Shown here piece after piece: positions 1 to 7,975 of a stretch of 13,644 nt of DNA. Numbering within the stretch: position 1 is the stretch's first letter; each line of letters begins with the position of its first letter. The notes below the pieces were generated by a model. That model was not told the origin of the DNA. It saw only the letters and a program-made list of their open reading frames with translations, and did no database searches. Source of the stretch: Cuniculiplasma sp. (GTDB taxonomy: Archaea; Thermoplasmatota; Thermoplasmata; Thermoplasmatales; Thermoplasmataceae); the NCBI GenBank assembly GCA_023256455.1, contig JAGDXN010000083.1, positions 1 to 13,644 of the forward strand. The letters are read 5' to 3'. The position numbers and the translations under genes were made by a program.

Positions 1-13
1 GCTGCAGTATTCG

Positions 14-118
14 CTGACCCGTGAGGTCGACTTTAAGATTAGCTGCCCTTCGTCTCAACATAGTACCCTGCAAGAAGGGTGAATAGAAGGCTGTCGAGTT
101 ATCTCTGACTTTGAACTC
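14..118 (+). ncRNA. Possible relic of an IS110 bridge RNA: three consecutive hairpins
   Basis: Three short perfect stems lie in the non-coding DNA just upstream of the transposase: GACC/GGTC (16-19 with 25-28, 5-nt loop), ACCCT/AGGGT (65-69 with 76-80, 6-nt loop) and GAGTT/AACTC (96-100 with 114-118, 13-nt loop). In IS110-group elements the left non-coding end encodes the bridge RNA, a multi-stem RNA whose loops specify donor and target DNA. Position and hairpin density fit a remnant of such an RNA. The stems are short, however, and could occur by chance. No promoter was identified for it, and the target and donor loops cannot be assigned from one copy. Confidence 0.28.
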
Positions 119-136
119 CCACGAACCATCAAGGAG

Positions 137-1158
137 GTGGTTGGAATCCATATTGGATTGGATGTACATAAAAGTAGAGTATATGTAAACGCATGGATGA
201 AGAGGTAAATGTTTGTGAAGCTATGAGATAGAAAACACAGAAGATGCATTGAATGCATTCGGAACAAATACCTGGATCTGAGACCTGAGATTGCACTTGA
301 GTTGGCAACATCAGGAAAATATATTGCAAGAAAACTGAGAGACATGGGTTTCTCAGAAAATTTGGCAGTTCCATCAAAGTTTTCTCTAATATTCATGGCA
401 GCAAAGAAGAATGATAAAGAGGATTCATCCAAGATTGCAAAGATTCTGGGGATTAAGAAGCCTCCGGATGTACATCTCCATTCAAGGGAATATGATGATC
501 TGAGATCGCTTGTAAGATGAAGAAAGTTTATTGGCAAGGAGATGAACATATTGAAGAACCGGGTACTGCACCCCTGATAGGACATGGAATCATAATACAT
601 GCTATAAACATATTTGGAAGGGGTGGCATGAGATCCATCTTGCAGGAATCTTCAAACCCTCTCTCAATAGATAGAATTGTTCTATCATATCTGATGGATG
701 GGATGTCAGAGATAGATGGCCTGTCCAGATTTCCAAAAAAGCAAAAACTTGCATCTTATTCCTGTCTTTTGCCCGAGCAGATTCAATCCGGAAACGGAGA
801 TGTCAAAGGGCACATAACAAAGCATGGGCCTTCCCTATTTGGGTTCACCTCTCTGACTGCTGCCCATGTAATCATAAGATATTCAAAAAGAATGAGGGCA
901 AAGTACCTCAGCATTATAAAAAGATCTGGAAAGAATAGTCCAATAGTTGCAATTGCAAGGATCCTCCTGGAATGTATACACTTCGTGCTCACAGGGATCA
1001 TTGAGTTCAAGCATAACATGGGTGGTCTCGCTGAGCAAAAGATGAAGACCATGCTACTGAGGGCAAATAAGCCAGGAAGATTCAAAGATCTTGAAGAGGT
1101 GGAAAAAGAATTTATGAAGAAAAGAGATCAACATAAAACAGATCAACTTATCTCATAG
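137..1158 (+). pseudogene. IS110-family transposase pseudogene (stops, frameshift, internal deletion)
   Basis: This was a DEDD (RuvC-like) transposase with a C-terminal Transposase_20 domain. A GTG at 137 opens a reading frame with the family's N-terminal signature GLDVHK (155-172). That frame meets TAA at 206 and TGA at 224, then resumes with the family-like segments KYIARKLRDMGF, KKNDKEDSSKIAKILG and the DLRSLVR block (to 517). It stops at TGA 518, but the same frame still reads FIGKEMNILKNRV, a typical IS110 helix, to about 573. A frameshift near 575 moves the homology to the frame open at 517-1158. In that frame RIVLSYLMDGM (about 669-701) is joined directly to EIDGLSRFP (from about 706). 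The linker and the IPGIG block usually found there are missing, so roughly 50 residues appear deleted. The C-terminal part keeps the family pattern LLPEQIQSG, KGHITKHG and TAAHVIIR; the Ser in QSG (787-789) is the candidate catalytic serine. The gene is non-functional. The exact start is uncertain. Confidence 0.82.
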
Positions 1159-1220
1159 AAGTATGCTGTCATTTCTATCAGAGATCAAAACATTATGGGG
1201 ATGGCTTTTGCAAAAATATT

Positions 1221-1228
1221 TTTATATG
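1221..1228 (+). promoter_or_regulatory. TATA box of the carAB transcript
   Basis: The sequence TTTATATG sits in a T/A-rich run between the dead transposase and carA. Archaeal transcription usually starts about 25 nt downstream of the box, which puts the start near 1250. That is a few bases before the upstream ATG at 1257 and about 87 nt before the carA start codon. The leader is therefore long enough to hold the small ORF at 1257-1340. Confidence 0.5.
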
Positions 1229-1256
1229 TAAAAACAATGGGTATTTTTAGGGACAG

Positions 1257-1340
1257 ATGATAACCACAAAGGAAACTGGAATTTTTTTGGGCTTTGTGGG
1301 GGATTCTTTCAGAATTAAAACAGGAGGTCGCCTGAATTGA
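1257..1340 (+). CDS. Possible 27-codon leader ORF overlapping the carA start
   Basis: An ATG at 1257, a few bases downstream of the predicted transcription start, opens 27 codons beginning MITTKETGIFLGFVGDSF. The ORF ends in a TGA (1338-1340) that overlaps the TTG start of carA in the four bases TTGA. The carA Shine-Dalgarno (1322-1328) lies inside its last codons. This layout would let ribosomes ending on the small ORF restart on carA, whose TTG is a weak start. The peptide has only two arginines and no run of regulatory codons, so classic attenuation is not evident. No homologue is recognised, and an ORF of this size can arise by chance. Confidence 0.33.
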   Translation: MITTKETGIFLGFVGDSFRIKTGGRLN

Positions 1341-2383
1341 GGAGATACCTTCTCCTCGAGGATGGTGATTCCTTTGAGGGGAAGGCGTTCGGGGCGTCTG
1401 TTGAAAAAAGTGGAGAATTGATTTTTACAACAAGTTCATCCGGATACTATGAAGCCATGACCGATCCTTCATATGCAGGGCAGATTATGGTTTTTGCATT
1501 CCCCTCCATATTTTATTATGAATTCTGGAAGGATAACCAGCAAAGCAACGGAATTAAGGCTGAAGGAATAGTTGTCAGAGACGCTCCTGATATTACGGGC
1601 AGGGGGTTCCTTGCCATTGATGGCATGATGAAGCATCAGGGAATACCGGGCATATATGGGGTCGATACCAGGAGACTGGTTAAAAAGATCAGGGATTCAG
1701 GAAATATTATGGGCGTAATAACTGATGATTTAAACTATTCTGGATCATTTGAAAGAAAGAGCACAGTTGATCTTATAAGGAATGTCGGGCCAAAAAGTGA
1801 AATCGTGCTTAACAGAGGAATGGAGAATAAAATACTTTTTATTGATCTTGGCACAAAGTCTGATCTTCTAAGGCAAATTTCAGCTATGGGTGAAACACAC
1901 GTGGCTGGTCTTGATGCCCGGATAGGATCCATATATGATTATGATCTTATTTTCATTTCAAACGGTCCTGGAGATCCATCAGATCCTGGTCTAAACAGAA
2001 TAAGGGATATTATAAGAAAAGCAGAGGGAAATGTGCCTGTTGCCGGTGTCTGTTTCGGCCACCAGATTATAGGAAGTTCCCTTGGTGCAGAACTGGAGAG
2101 GATGCCATACGGCCATCATGGGATAAATCATGCAGTATCGGATGGAAGAAAAATATTTATTACGTCCCACAACCACAACTTCAGGATTTCAAGGGATTCC
2201 CTTAAAAATTCATCCCTGATTGAAATGCAACATGATCTCAATGATGGAACGGTGGAGATGGCAGGAAACATTGAAAATGGAATAATATCTGTGCAGTATC
2301 ATCCGGAGGGTTCTCCCGGACCAAAGGATCCTGCAGGTTTCTTTAAGGCTGTGGAGGGATTATCCAATGCAATCAGAAACTGA
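1337..2383 (+). CDS. carA: Carbamoyl-phosphate synthase small subunit (glutamine amidotransferase)
   Basis: This subunit hydrolyses glutamine and passes ammonia to CarB for carbamoyl phosphate synthesis, which feeds arginine and pyrimidine biosynthesis in the cytoplasm. Residues 1-140 match the CarA N-terminal domain, with YLLLEDG..FEGKAFGA and GIYGVDTRRLVKKIRDSG. Residues about 165-345 are a class I glutamine amidotransferase: ISNGPGDP, the nucleophile Cys239 in GVCFGHQI, TSHNHNF, and the His322/Glu324 pair in VQYHPEGSPGPKD. The TTG start is chosen because it gives the family N-terminus, has AGGAGGT (1322-1328) eight bases upstream, and follows an in-frame stop at 1316. At 348 residues it is slightly short; E. 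coli CarA has about 380. The usual TYPHIGN-type motif is replaced by AFPSIFYYEFWKD near residues 54-66. Its end overlaps carB by 17 nt, so the two are almost certainly cotranscribed and translationally coupled. Confidence 0.96.
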   Translation: MRRYLLLEDGDSFEGKAFGASVEKSGELIFTTSSSGYYEAMTDPSYAGQIMVFAFPSIFYYEFWKDNQQSNGIKAEGIVVRDAPDITGRGFLAIDGMMKHQGIPGIYGVDTRRLVKKIRDSGNIMGVITDDLNYSGSFERKSTVDLIRNVGPKSEIVLNRGMENKILFIDLGTKSDLLRQISAMGETHVAGLDARIGSIYDYDLIFISNGPGDPSDPGLNRIRDIIRKAEGNVPVAGVCFGHQIIGSSLGAELERMPYGHHGINHAVSDGRKIFITSHNHNFRISRDSLKNSSLIEMQHDLNDGTVEMAGNIENGIISVQYHPEGSPGPKDPAGFFKAVEGLSNAIRN

Positions 2384-5369
2384 AAATAAAAGGGTTCTTG
2401 TGATTGGTTCCGGTCCGGTTGTAATAGGTCAGGCTGCAGAGTTTGATTATGCCGGTTCACAGGCATGCAGAATCTTAAGATCCCTCGGAATATACACAGT
2501 TCTGTTGAATTCCAACCCTGCAACAATCCAGACAGATGAGGAAACCGCTGATAGAATATATGTGATGACAATAAATTTTGAAAATGCAGTCAGGATCATT
2601 GAGAAGGAAAAGATCAATGGAATAGTTGCAGGAATGGCAGGCCAGACAGGCCTGAACATATTGCTTGAGCTCTATGACAGGGGAATTATTGAGAAGTATG
2701 GAATAGAAATAATGGGGACGCCTCCTGAAGGAATAAGGCTGGCCGAGGACAGGAGCCTGTTCCATCAAAAAATGGTTGAAAATTCCATAAATGTACCGGA
2801 ATCCATGGTCATAAGGGTAGATTCATGGAAAGATGATCTGGAAAGGGTTGAATTTTATCCATTCATTGCAAGGACATCCTTTTCCCTTGGGGGAAACTCG
2901 GGAAGGGTAATAAGAAACAGGGAAGAGGCTGAAAGGTTTTTCAGTTCCTTCTTTTCCATAGAAGGAAATAATCAGCTAGAGATAGAAAGATCTTTGCTTG
3001 GATTGACAGAGATGGAATATGAGGTCATAAGGGATGATTCCGGGAATGCCATAATGGTTTGCAATATGGAAAATATCGACCCAATGGGTGTACACACAGG
3101 AGAGAGTATAGTGGTAACACCATCACTCACAATTCCTGATCATCTTCATCAGGAGATGAGGCGGCAGGCCCTTAAGATTGCAGAAATACTCATGATAAGG
3201 GGAGCATGCAATGTACAGTTTGCCGTCGATATAGACAGGGAAAGGTTTTATGCCATAGAGGCAAATCCCAGAACATCAAGGTCATCTGCCCTTGCATCAA
3301 AGGCTACAGGATATCCCATTGCAAAGATAGCCACATTCATAGTATGCGGATATGCACTGACAGAGATAAGGAACCCCATAACAGGAAACACCTCTGCTGC
3401 ATTCGAGCCATCGCAAGACTACGTGACTGTAAAAATACCTGTATGGCCTTCCACAAAGTTTCCGGAAGACACAGAAATTGGAATTGCAATGCATTCCGTA
3501 GGGGAAACCATGGGCATAGGAAGGAGTTTCGAGGAGGCTTTCCTGAAAGCGGTTGCATCCCTTGAAATAAACCTCGGAAAATTTTTCAGAGGAGATATGC
3601 CTGTGGAGGAAATAAGGGAAAACATCTCCTTTCCAAATAACATGAGATATGCATACATCATTGCAGCCCTTGTGAGAAACATGGGAATACATGATATTCA
3701 CAATAGAACAGGGTGGTCAGAGGAGATTCTTCTGAAATTGAAAAATATAACAGATCTCATAAATTCTGCAAGAACAGGAAATATGGAGGATAATCTGGAA
3801 AAATACAAGAGGGCCGGGATACCTGACATAATACTTTCATGGGTTACTGGAAGGAGTGAGGTGGATATATTGAAAATGAGGATTGGCAAAAATTTATTGC
3901 CATCCATCAGGAAAATAGATTCATCATCAGGGGAATACAATTCAGTAACAAAATATCTCTATTCAACCTATCTGGAAGAGGATGATCTCAGTGAAGATAT
4001 GGAAAGAAAAATTCTCATAATGGGGTCAGGGCCAAACAGAATCGCCCAGGGCCTTGAATTTGATTACAGTTCAGTCAAGGCTGTCAGAGAAATAAGAAAA
4101 ATGGGTTTGAATGCAATCATGATAAATTCCAATCCGGAGACCGTCTCAACAGATTTTGACATATCCAATGAACTTTATTTTGAACCCCTTACTCTGGAAT
4201 ATGTATCTGGCATAATTCAGAAAAGAAAGGTCAGTGGGATCATTGTGCAGTTTTCAGGACAGACAGGTCAGAATATGGCTTCCTCCATTGCTGAGGTTTT
4301 CGGAGAAAGCATGGTTTTGGGGACATCTCCAAAATCCATACAGGGAATGGAAGATCGAAACCTTTTCTCTGAATTCTTAAGGCAAAACAATATACTTCAG
4401 GCATCATGGGAGGGTGCAGAATCAAGAGGTCAGATCGAAGAGGCTGTAAGGAAGATGGGATTGCCTGTGATCATAAGATCAGGTTTTATCATTGGGGGCT
4501 CAATGATAAGAATAATCAGAAATTCCATGGAGCTCGAAAAATATCTGAACGAAGCCCCGGAGGGAAAATATCACATATCAAGATTTATGGAAGATGCAAG
4601 GGAATTTGATCTTGATTTCATATGCAATGTTGACCAGATAGAGATATGCGGCATCATGGAGCATATTGAGGAGGCAGGTGTGCATTCAGGGGACGCCATA
4701 TCCATAATGGGTAAAGGAATTCCAGAAAAATGGATAGAGGCTGAGGGAAGAAGAATCATATCTCTCATATCCGGGCATTTCAAAATGAAGGGGTTTGGAA
4801 ATCTCCAGTTCATGGAGAAAGATGGCAGGATATATGTGATCGAGATGAATGCGAGAGCAAGCAGAACAGTTCCTGTTATAAGCAAATTTACTGGAATTAA
4901 CTGGGTTGGGAAAGGAATAAGGGCAATCCTGAATGGGGAAATCGATAGAGAAGATGTACACATAAAGGGATACTGCGCCAAGATTCCGGTTTTTCCCTTC
5001 GACAGGTTTGAAAATTCCATATACGCCCTGGGACCGGAGATGAGATCGACTGGAGAGGCAATGGCCACTGCCAGGGATATGGAAGATCTTGTTGAAAAAA
5101 TAAGGGTCGAGAAGGGAATAGGCAGGGATTATATTGTAAACATCAATGGGGAATTTACCTATTTCCACGGAGGAATAGGTGAAAAAGTGAGCAGGGAACA
5201 GTGTATTTCCATAATGGGAAAATACGGAAGAAAACTGCCCTATTTTGAATATGACTCCCACGACATGGATTTAAGGAAATTCTGCTATATGAGAAGGATA
5301 CCTGTATTCCAGGGAAAAAGAATATTTGAATTCATGAACAACAGGATGGAAATAAAAAATATTGTATAA
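2367..5369 (+). CDS. carB: Carbamoyl-phosphate synthase large subunit with reduced C-terminus
   Basis: This subunit forms carbamoyl phosphate from bicarbonate, ammonia from CarA and two ATP. Two homologous ATP-grasp halves are present. The first opens with VLVIGSGPVVIGQAAEFDYA and carries DPMGVHTGES and EANPRTSRSSALASKATGYP. The second opens near residue 548 with ILIMGSGPNRIAQGLEFDYS and carries EEAGVHSGDA and EMNARASRTVPVISKFTG. The ALGPEMRSTGEAM block near residue 890 marks the end of the second synthetase half. The ATG at 2367 has GGAGGG (2353-2358) about 8 nt upstream and yields the expected N-terminus. The protein has 1000 residues, against about 1070 in bacterial CarB. The last roughly 85 residues do not show the MGS-like regulatory fold: there is no strand-plus-AT.GTA motif and no VNK or linker segment. 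That domain normally binds allosteric effectors, so this enzyme is probably regulated differently or not allosterically. Catalytic halves look complete. Confidence 0.96.
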   Translation: MQSETENKRVLVIGSGPVVIGQAAEFDYAGSQACRILRSLGIYTVLLNSNPATIQTDEETADRIYVMTINFENAVRIIEKEKINGIVAGMAGQTGLNILLELYDRGIIEKYGIEIMGTPPEGIRLAEDRSLFHQKMVENSINVPESMVIRVDSWKDDLERVEFYPFIARTSFSLGGNSGRVIRNREEAERFFSSFFSIEGNNQLEIERSLLGLTEMEYEVIRDDSGNAIMVCNMENIDPMGVHTGESIVVTPSLTIPDHLHQEMRRQALKIAEILMIRGACNVQFAVDIDRERFYAIEANPRTSRSSALASKATGYPIAKIATFIVCGYALTEIRNPITGNTSAAFEPSQDYVTVKIPVWPSTKFPEDTEIGIAMHSVGETMGIGRSFEEAFLKAVASLEINLGKFFRGDMPVEEIRENISFPNNMRYAYIIAALVRNMGIHDIHNRTGWSEEILLKLKNITDLINSARTGNMEDNLEKYKRAGIPDIILSWVTGRSEVDILKMRIGKNLLPSIRKIDSSSGEYNSVTKYLYSTYLEEDDLSEDMERKILIMGSGPNRIAQGLEFDYSSVKAVREIRKMGLNAIMINSNPETVSTDFDISNELYFEPLTLEYVSGIIQKRKVSGIIVQFSGQTGQNMASSIAEVFGESMVLGTSPKSIQGMEDRNLFSEFLRQNNILQASWEGAESRGQIEEAVRKMGLPVIIRSGFIIGGSMIRIIRNSMELEKYLNEAPEGKYHISRFMEDAREFDLDFICNVDQIEICGIMEHIEEAGVHSGDAISIMGKGIPEKWIEAEGRRIISLISGHFKMKGFGNLQFMEKDGRIYVIEMNARASRTVPVISKFTGINWVGKGIRAILNGEIDREDVHIKGYCAKIPVFPFDRFENSIYALGPEMRSTGEAMATARDMEDLVEKIRVEKGIGRDYIVNINGEFTYFHGGIGEKVSREQCISIMGKYGRKLPYFEYDSHDMDLRKFCYMRRIPVFQGKRIFEFMNNRMEIKNIV

Positions 5370-6815
5370 TCAGACAGGGGATGATGGAAACTTCTCCTTT
5401 GCCTCCTCAATGGTTGAAACAACCTTCTTTTTAAAGGCGTCGAATTCCTTTGGTGTTTTTGGATAGTTTGCATACAGTTCATTCATTTCCTTCATTTTCT
5501 TAACTGTATAAACAAGATTGGAGAAGGCGGACATATTCTTCATTCCCTTAATAACCATCCTGGCTTTCTCAGTAAGGGAAAGTTCAGGAACCATTCCCAG
5601 AGTAAGATCCGAAGCCTCCTTTCTTGTAAGGAATGTCTTCATTCCATAGTTGAGTATGTCGTTGTTCAGAGACTGCAAATATATTCTGAAGACCTCCATT
5701 CCTGCGGTTCTTGAACCATATATCTGATTGAAATCAAGGTTATATTGCCACAGACCCTTTACGGAAGTGTCATTGTTCTGTATTGCAATTGCAGCGTTCT
5801 TTCCTGCAAGAACACCTGCAAGAAGGGCAGGCCCAATTCCGCCAGCGCTGATGGGGTTCGGCATTGTCATGCTGTCTCCGGCCCCCATGTAGTTGTCATA
5901 AACAAGGCTCTCCATCTGCCTTCTAACAGGTACGGACCAGATTCCCTTTCCGTTGTTGTCCTTGGGATCTATTTTGAGGTTTTTGAAAACGGGAAGCCAT
6001 TTCACATAGTTGTCTATAAGGGTTTGAAGGTTATCGTTTTTGCCGAACTTTTTGTTTCTTATGTCCAGACTTCTCTTCTGGACTCCAAGGCCTATATTGA
6101 CCTTGTTGTTGCTTTTTGGAAAGACCCATCCATATCCTCCCGGTGCAATTTCGTTGTTCAGATGGATCAGGGCATATTCCTTATCGAAGTAATTCTGATC
6201 CTCATGATCAAGTTCGTACTGGTAGATGTATCTTCCTGTACTTTCTATATCATCAATATCGACCATCCTGTCAATGAAGTTGTTTTCCGGCAATTTCCTT
6301 CTTATTACTGTTGAAACTCCCAGTGCATCTATTAAAATCTTTGACCTGAACTGGACCTTTTTCCCATCCTGGTCTCTGCCCTCTATTCCTGCTATCTTCT
6401 TCTCTTCCATTATGGGCCCATCCACTTCGAAATTGTGCATGTAATCTACTTTCTGGGAAAGGGCATACTTGAGCAACTTTCTTTCAAATTCCGGTCTGTC
6501 AAGGGAATAGCCCACCCCATCAAAGGGGTATTTTGTCTTGAGATCGGGCGAAAGGGCCAGAACGCCGGTAACCCTGAGATCAAGTTCGGGTTTGTCAAAT
6601 TTCATTCCTGTATTCTTCTCAACAAAATCAATATGGGAACCTGCAACGGCGTCTCCGCATGTCCATCCCCATACTGTTTTTCTTCCAACATTTATCTCAT
6701 CGTTTCTGTCAACCATGAGCACAGATGCCCCGCCCTTTGCAGCCATGGCGGCTGCAAGCATTCCTGCCAGTCCAGCACCTGCAACAATTACATCATAATC
6801 TTTGGAACCACTCAT
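5370..6815 (-). CDS. Geranylgeranyl reductase-family flavoprotein (ether-lipid saturation)
   Basis: Members of this FAD-dependent family reduce the double bonds of geranylgeranyl chains; in archaea the usual substrate is digeranylgeranylglycerophospholipid. The N-terminus has the dinucleotide-binding motif VAGAGLAG (residues 11-18) and an acidic residue ending strand 2 (Asp36). A second FAD motif, GAGDSMTMPNPISAGGIGPA, lies at 311-330. The family's substrate-side motif GGYGWVFPK is at 226-234, followed by VNIGLG. A cysteine in WTCGD (Cys53) sits where related reductases carry a functional Cys. At 481 residues it is longer than typical members (about 400-455), with an extra helical, lysine-rich C-terminal tail. 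It ends exactly against the end of carB on the other strand. A TATA-like TTTAAAT lies about 35 nt upstream of the start. Family assignment is firm; the exact substrate is inferred, and other FAD-dependent reductase activities in the family cannot be excluded. Confidence 0.88.
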   Translation of the reverse strand: MSGSKDYDVIVAGAGLAGMLAAAMAAKGGASVLMVDRNDEINVGRKTVWGWTCGDAVAGSHIDFVEKNTGMKFDKPELDLRVTGVLALSPDLKTKYPFDGVGYSLDRPEFERKLLKYALSQKVDYMHNFEVDGPIMEEKKIAGIEGRDQDGKKVQFRSKILIDALGVSTVIRRKLPENNFIDRMVDIDDIESTGRYIYQYELDHEDQNYFDKEYALIHLNNEIAPGGYGWVFPKSNNKVNIGLGVQKRSLDIRNKKFGKNDNLQTLIDNYVKWLPVFKNLKIDPKDNNGKGIWSVPVRRQMESLVYDNYMGAGDSMTMPNPISAGGIGPALLAGVLAGKNAAIAIQNNDTSVKGLWQYNLDFNQIYGSRTAGMEVFRIYLQSLNNDILNYGMKTFLTRKEASDLTLGMVPELSLTEKARMVIKGMKNMSAFSNLVYTVKKMKEMNELYANYPKTPKEFDAFKKKVVSTIEEAKEKFPSSPV

Positions 6816-6845
6816 AATAACACTTTAAACTGTATAATTGATATG

Positions 6846-6852
6846 ATTTAAA
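6846..6852 (-). promoter_or_regulatory. TATA-like box of the geranylgeranyl reductase gene
   Basis: On the minus strand this reads TTTAAATC preceded by a C, about 32-37 nt before the ATG at 6815. Transcription would start near 6824, leaving a leader of about 9 nt, in line with short-leader genes elsewhere in the window. Confidence 0.4.
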
Positions 6853-6891
6853 GATTTTTCATATCTTCATTTACTACAAATGCTAAAAGAT

Positions 6892-7212
6892 TCAAGATTT
6901 AAAGTTTTCAAAATATTCCTGAAACCATGATCTGTATTTTGATGGAGGGATTTCACCGTTCACAAATATTATCTCAGGCACATCGTAATTATGGTTTTTT
7001 TCTATGAAATCTCTTACCATTTCCGGCCTTTCAGTTTTAATCAAAAGTATGTTTTCTTTATCCCTGTTAATCTGATTATTCCAGAAATATATGGATGTAA
7101 CGCTATCAATAATATTTACGCAGGGTGACAGGCCTGAATTCAAAAGATCTCTCGCCATTTGTTCTGCCTTTTCCCTGTCTCCAGTTGTTGTAATGACAAT
7201 TTTCATGATCAT
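6892..7212 (-). CDS. cutA: CutA1 divalent-ion tolerance family protein
   Basis: CutA1 is a small, very stable trimeric cytoplasmic protein. In E. coli it is linked to copper tolerance, but its biochemical role is unsettled. The 106 residues match the family end to end: ferredoxin-like start KIVITTTGDREKAEQMARDL, then LSPCVNIIDSVTSIYFWN (29-44), LLIKT (56-60) and YDVPEIIFV (76-84), with the terminal WFQEYF helix. The family's usual His-Pro before the Tyr is altered to His-Asn. The first ATG (7212) is taken; a second, two codons later, would also give a normal N-terminus. It starts 8 nt after the stop of sfsA on the same strand with no clear Shine-Dalgarno, so it is probably expressed by coupling with sfsA. 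Confidence 0.92.
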   Translation of the reverse strand: MIMKIVITTTGDREKAEQMARDLLNSGLSPCVNIIDSVTSIYFWNNQINRDKENILLIKTERPEMVRDFIEKNHNYDVPEIIFVNGEIPPSKYRSWFQEYFENFKS

Positions 7213-7220
7213 GTAATTAT

Positions 7221-7913
7221 TTACTTTTTGCTTAAATTTTCCCTTATTTTTTCCAATATGTCCACAGGGTCTTTCCCAAGGTTCGCAAGGCCGCTAAATA
7301 TGATTTTTCCATCCTCCCATGCAAATTTTGGGAATAGCATTTCCACACCTGAAGAATGGGCTGTAAAAAAGGCGGATGCAAATTTTTGATCTGTTATTCT
7401 ATTTGGATAGAAGAATGACGCATTTTTTCTGAATAACAGGAATATGACCCCTGCTTTCTTCCCCCTTTCCCTGAGCTGGGAAAGTTCCAGCAGATGTTTG
7501 GCACCTCTCAGGGATGGTGCATCTGGAAAAATGACATAATCCTGAATTCCCATTGTGCAACCCTTAATTTCCACAAATCCACCGTCAACGGAAAAATCAA
7601 ATCTTGAATCACCGTGGTTGACCTCTGAACCGGTTGGCTTCACAATAAATTTTTCCCCAATTTTATTGTGAAATCTAGTATCAACAAGTATGGTTTCATC
7701 CCCAGAAAAGCCGGCAGTTATGGAATAGGAAGTCTTTTCTCCCTTTGTTTTCCTCAAAAGAACAGATGCCCCAGGATATATTAATTCTCGCAGTCTTCCA
7801 GGGTCATGAAGATGGGCATATACATCCCTGCCATTCATTCTTACGCTGACAAGAAACCTGTTTTCCCTCTTTATTACAGTACCTTCAAACATTGGGTCCT
7901 CTATTTTGAGCAT
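7221..7913 (-). CDS. sfsA: SfsA family protein (DNA-binding / PD-(D/E)XK-like fold)
   Basis: SfsA proteins are conserved in bacteria and archaea; the E. coli protein was named for stimulating sugar fermentation and binds DNA. The family belongs to the PD-(D/E)XK nuclease-like fold group. With the start at 7913 the protein has 230 residues, close to the 234 of E. coli SfsA. It begins MLKIEDPMFEGTVIKRENRF, which matches the family N-terminus. It contains HLHDPGRLRELI (34-45), the nuclease-like core DSRFDF...VEIKG (about 102-118, Glu115 and Lys117 being the E.K pair) and FPDAPSLRGAKHL (129-141). The frame stays open to an ATG at 7991, but that would add 26 unmatched residues and would start inside a probable TATA box. 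GTGGGA lies about 6 nt upstream of the chosen ATG. It forms a two-gene unit with cutA. Whether it is nucleolytic here is unknown. Confidence 0.9.
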   Translation of the reverse strand: MLKIEDPMFEGTVIKRENRFLVSVRMNGRDVYAHLHDPGRLRELIYPGASVLLRKTKGEKTSYSITAGFSGDETILVDTRFHNKIGEKFIVKPTGSEVNHGDSRFDFSVDGGFVEIKGCTMGIQDYVIFPDAPSLRGAKHLLELSQLRERGKKAGVIFLLFRKNASFFYPNRITDQKFASAFFTAHSSGVEMLFPKFAWEDGKIIFSGLANLGKDPVDILEKIRENLSKK

Positions 7914-7975
7914 TTCAGTTCCCACATCTGGCATCCTGAACAGGGTATTTTCCACCCTATGAAATAGGTATCTTC

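Larger units (their letters stand above)
1..1158 (+). mobile_element. Degenerate IS110-family insertion sequence (boundaries unresolved)
   Basis: The region holds a decayed IS110-family transposase (137-1158) preceded by about 136 nt of non-coding DNA. That is the arrangement of IS110-group elements, in which a structured RNA is encoded upstream of the transposase. Terminal inverted repeats are not expected in this group. No left boundary is visible because the window begins inside or next to the element. The right boundary is somewhere between the last transposase codon and the carA promoter near 1220. The transposase cannot be made intact, so the copy should be immobile unless helped in trans. 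The family assignment rests on the transposase; the extent is inferred. Confidence 0.72.

Noticed and set aside
4571..5261. Long minus-strand open frames (165 and 191 codons) inside carB
   Set aside because: They lie opposite strongly conserved carB sequence and their translations are low-complexity, Ser/Pro/Ile-rich products typical of antisense frames.
5745..6851. Plus-strand open frames opposite the geranylgeranyl reductase gene
   Set aside because: The minus strand carries clear FAD-binding motifs over the whole span; the plus-strand frames show no domain pattern or start signals.
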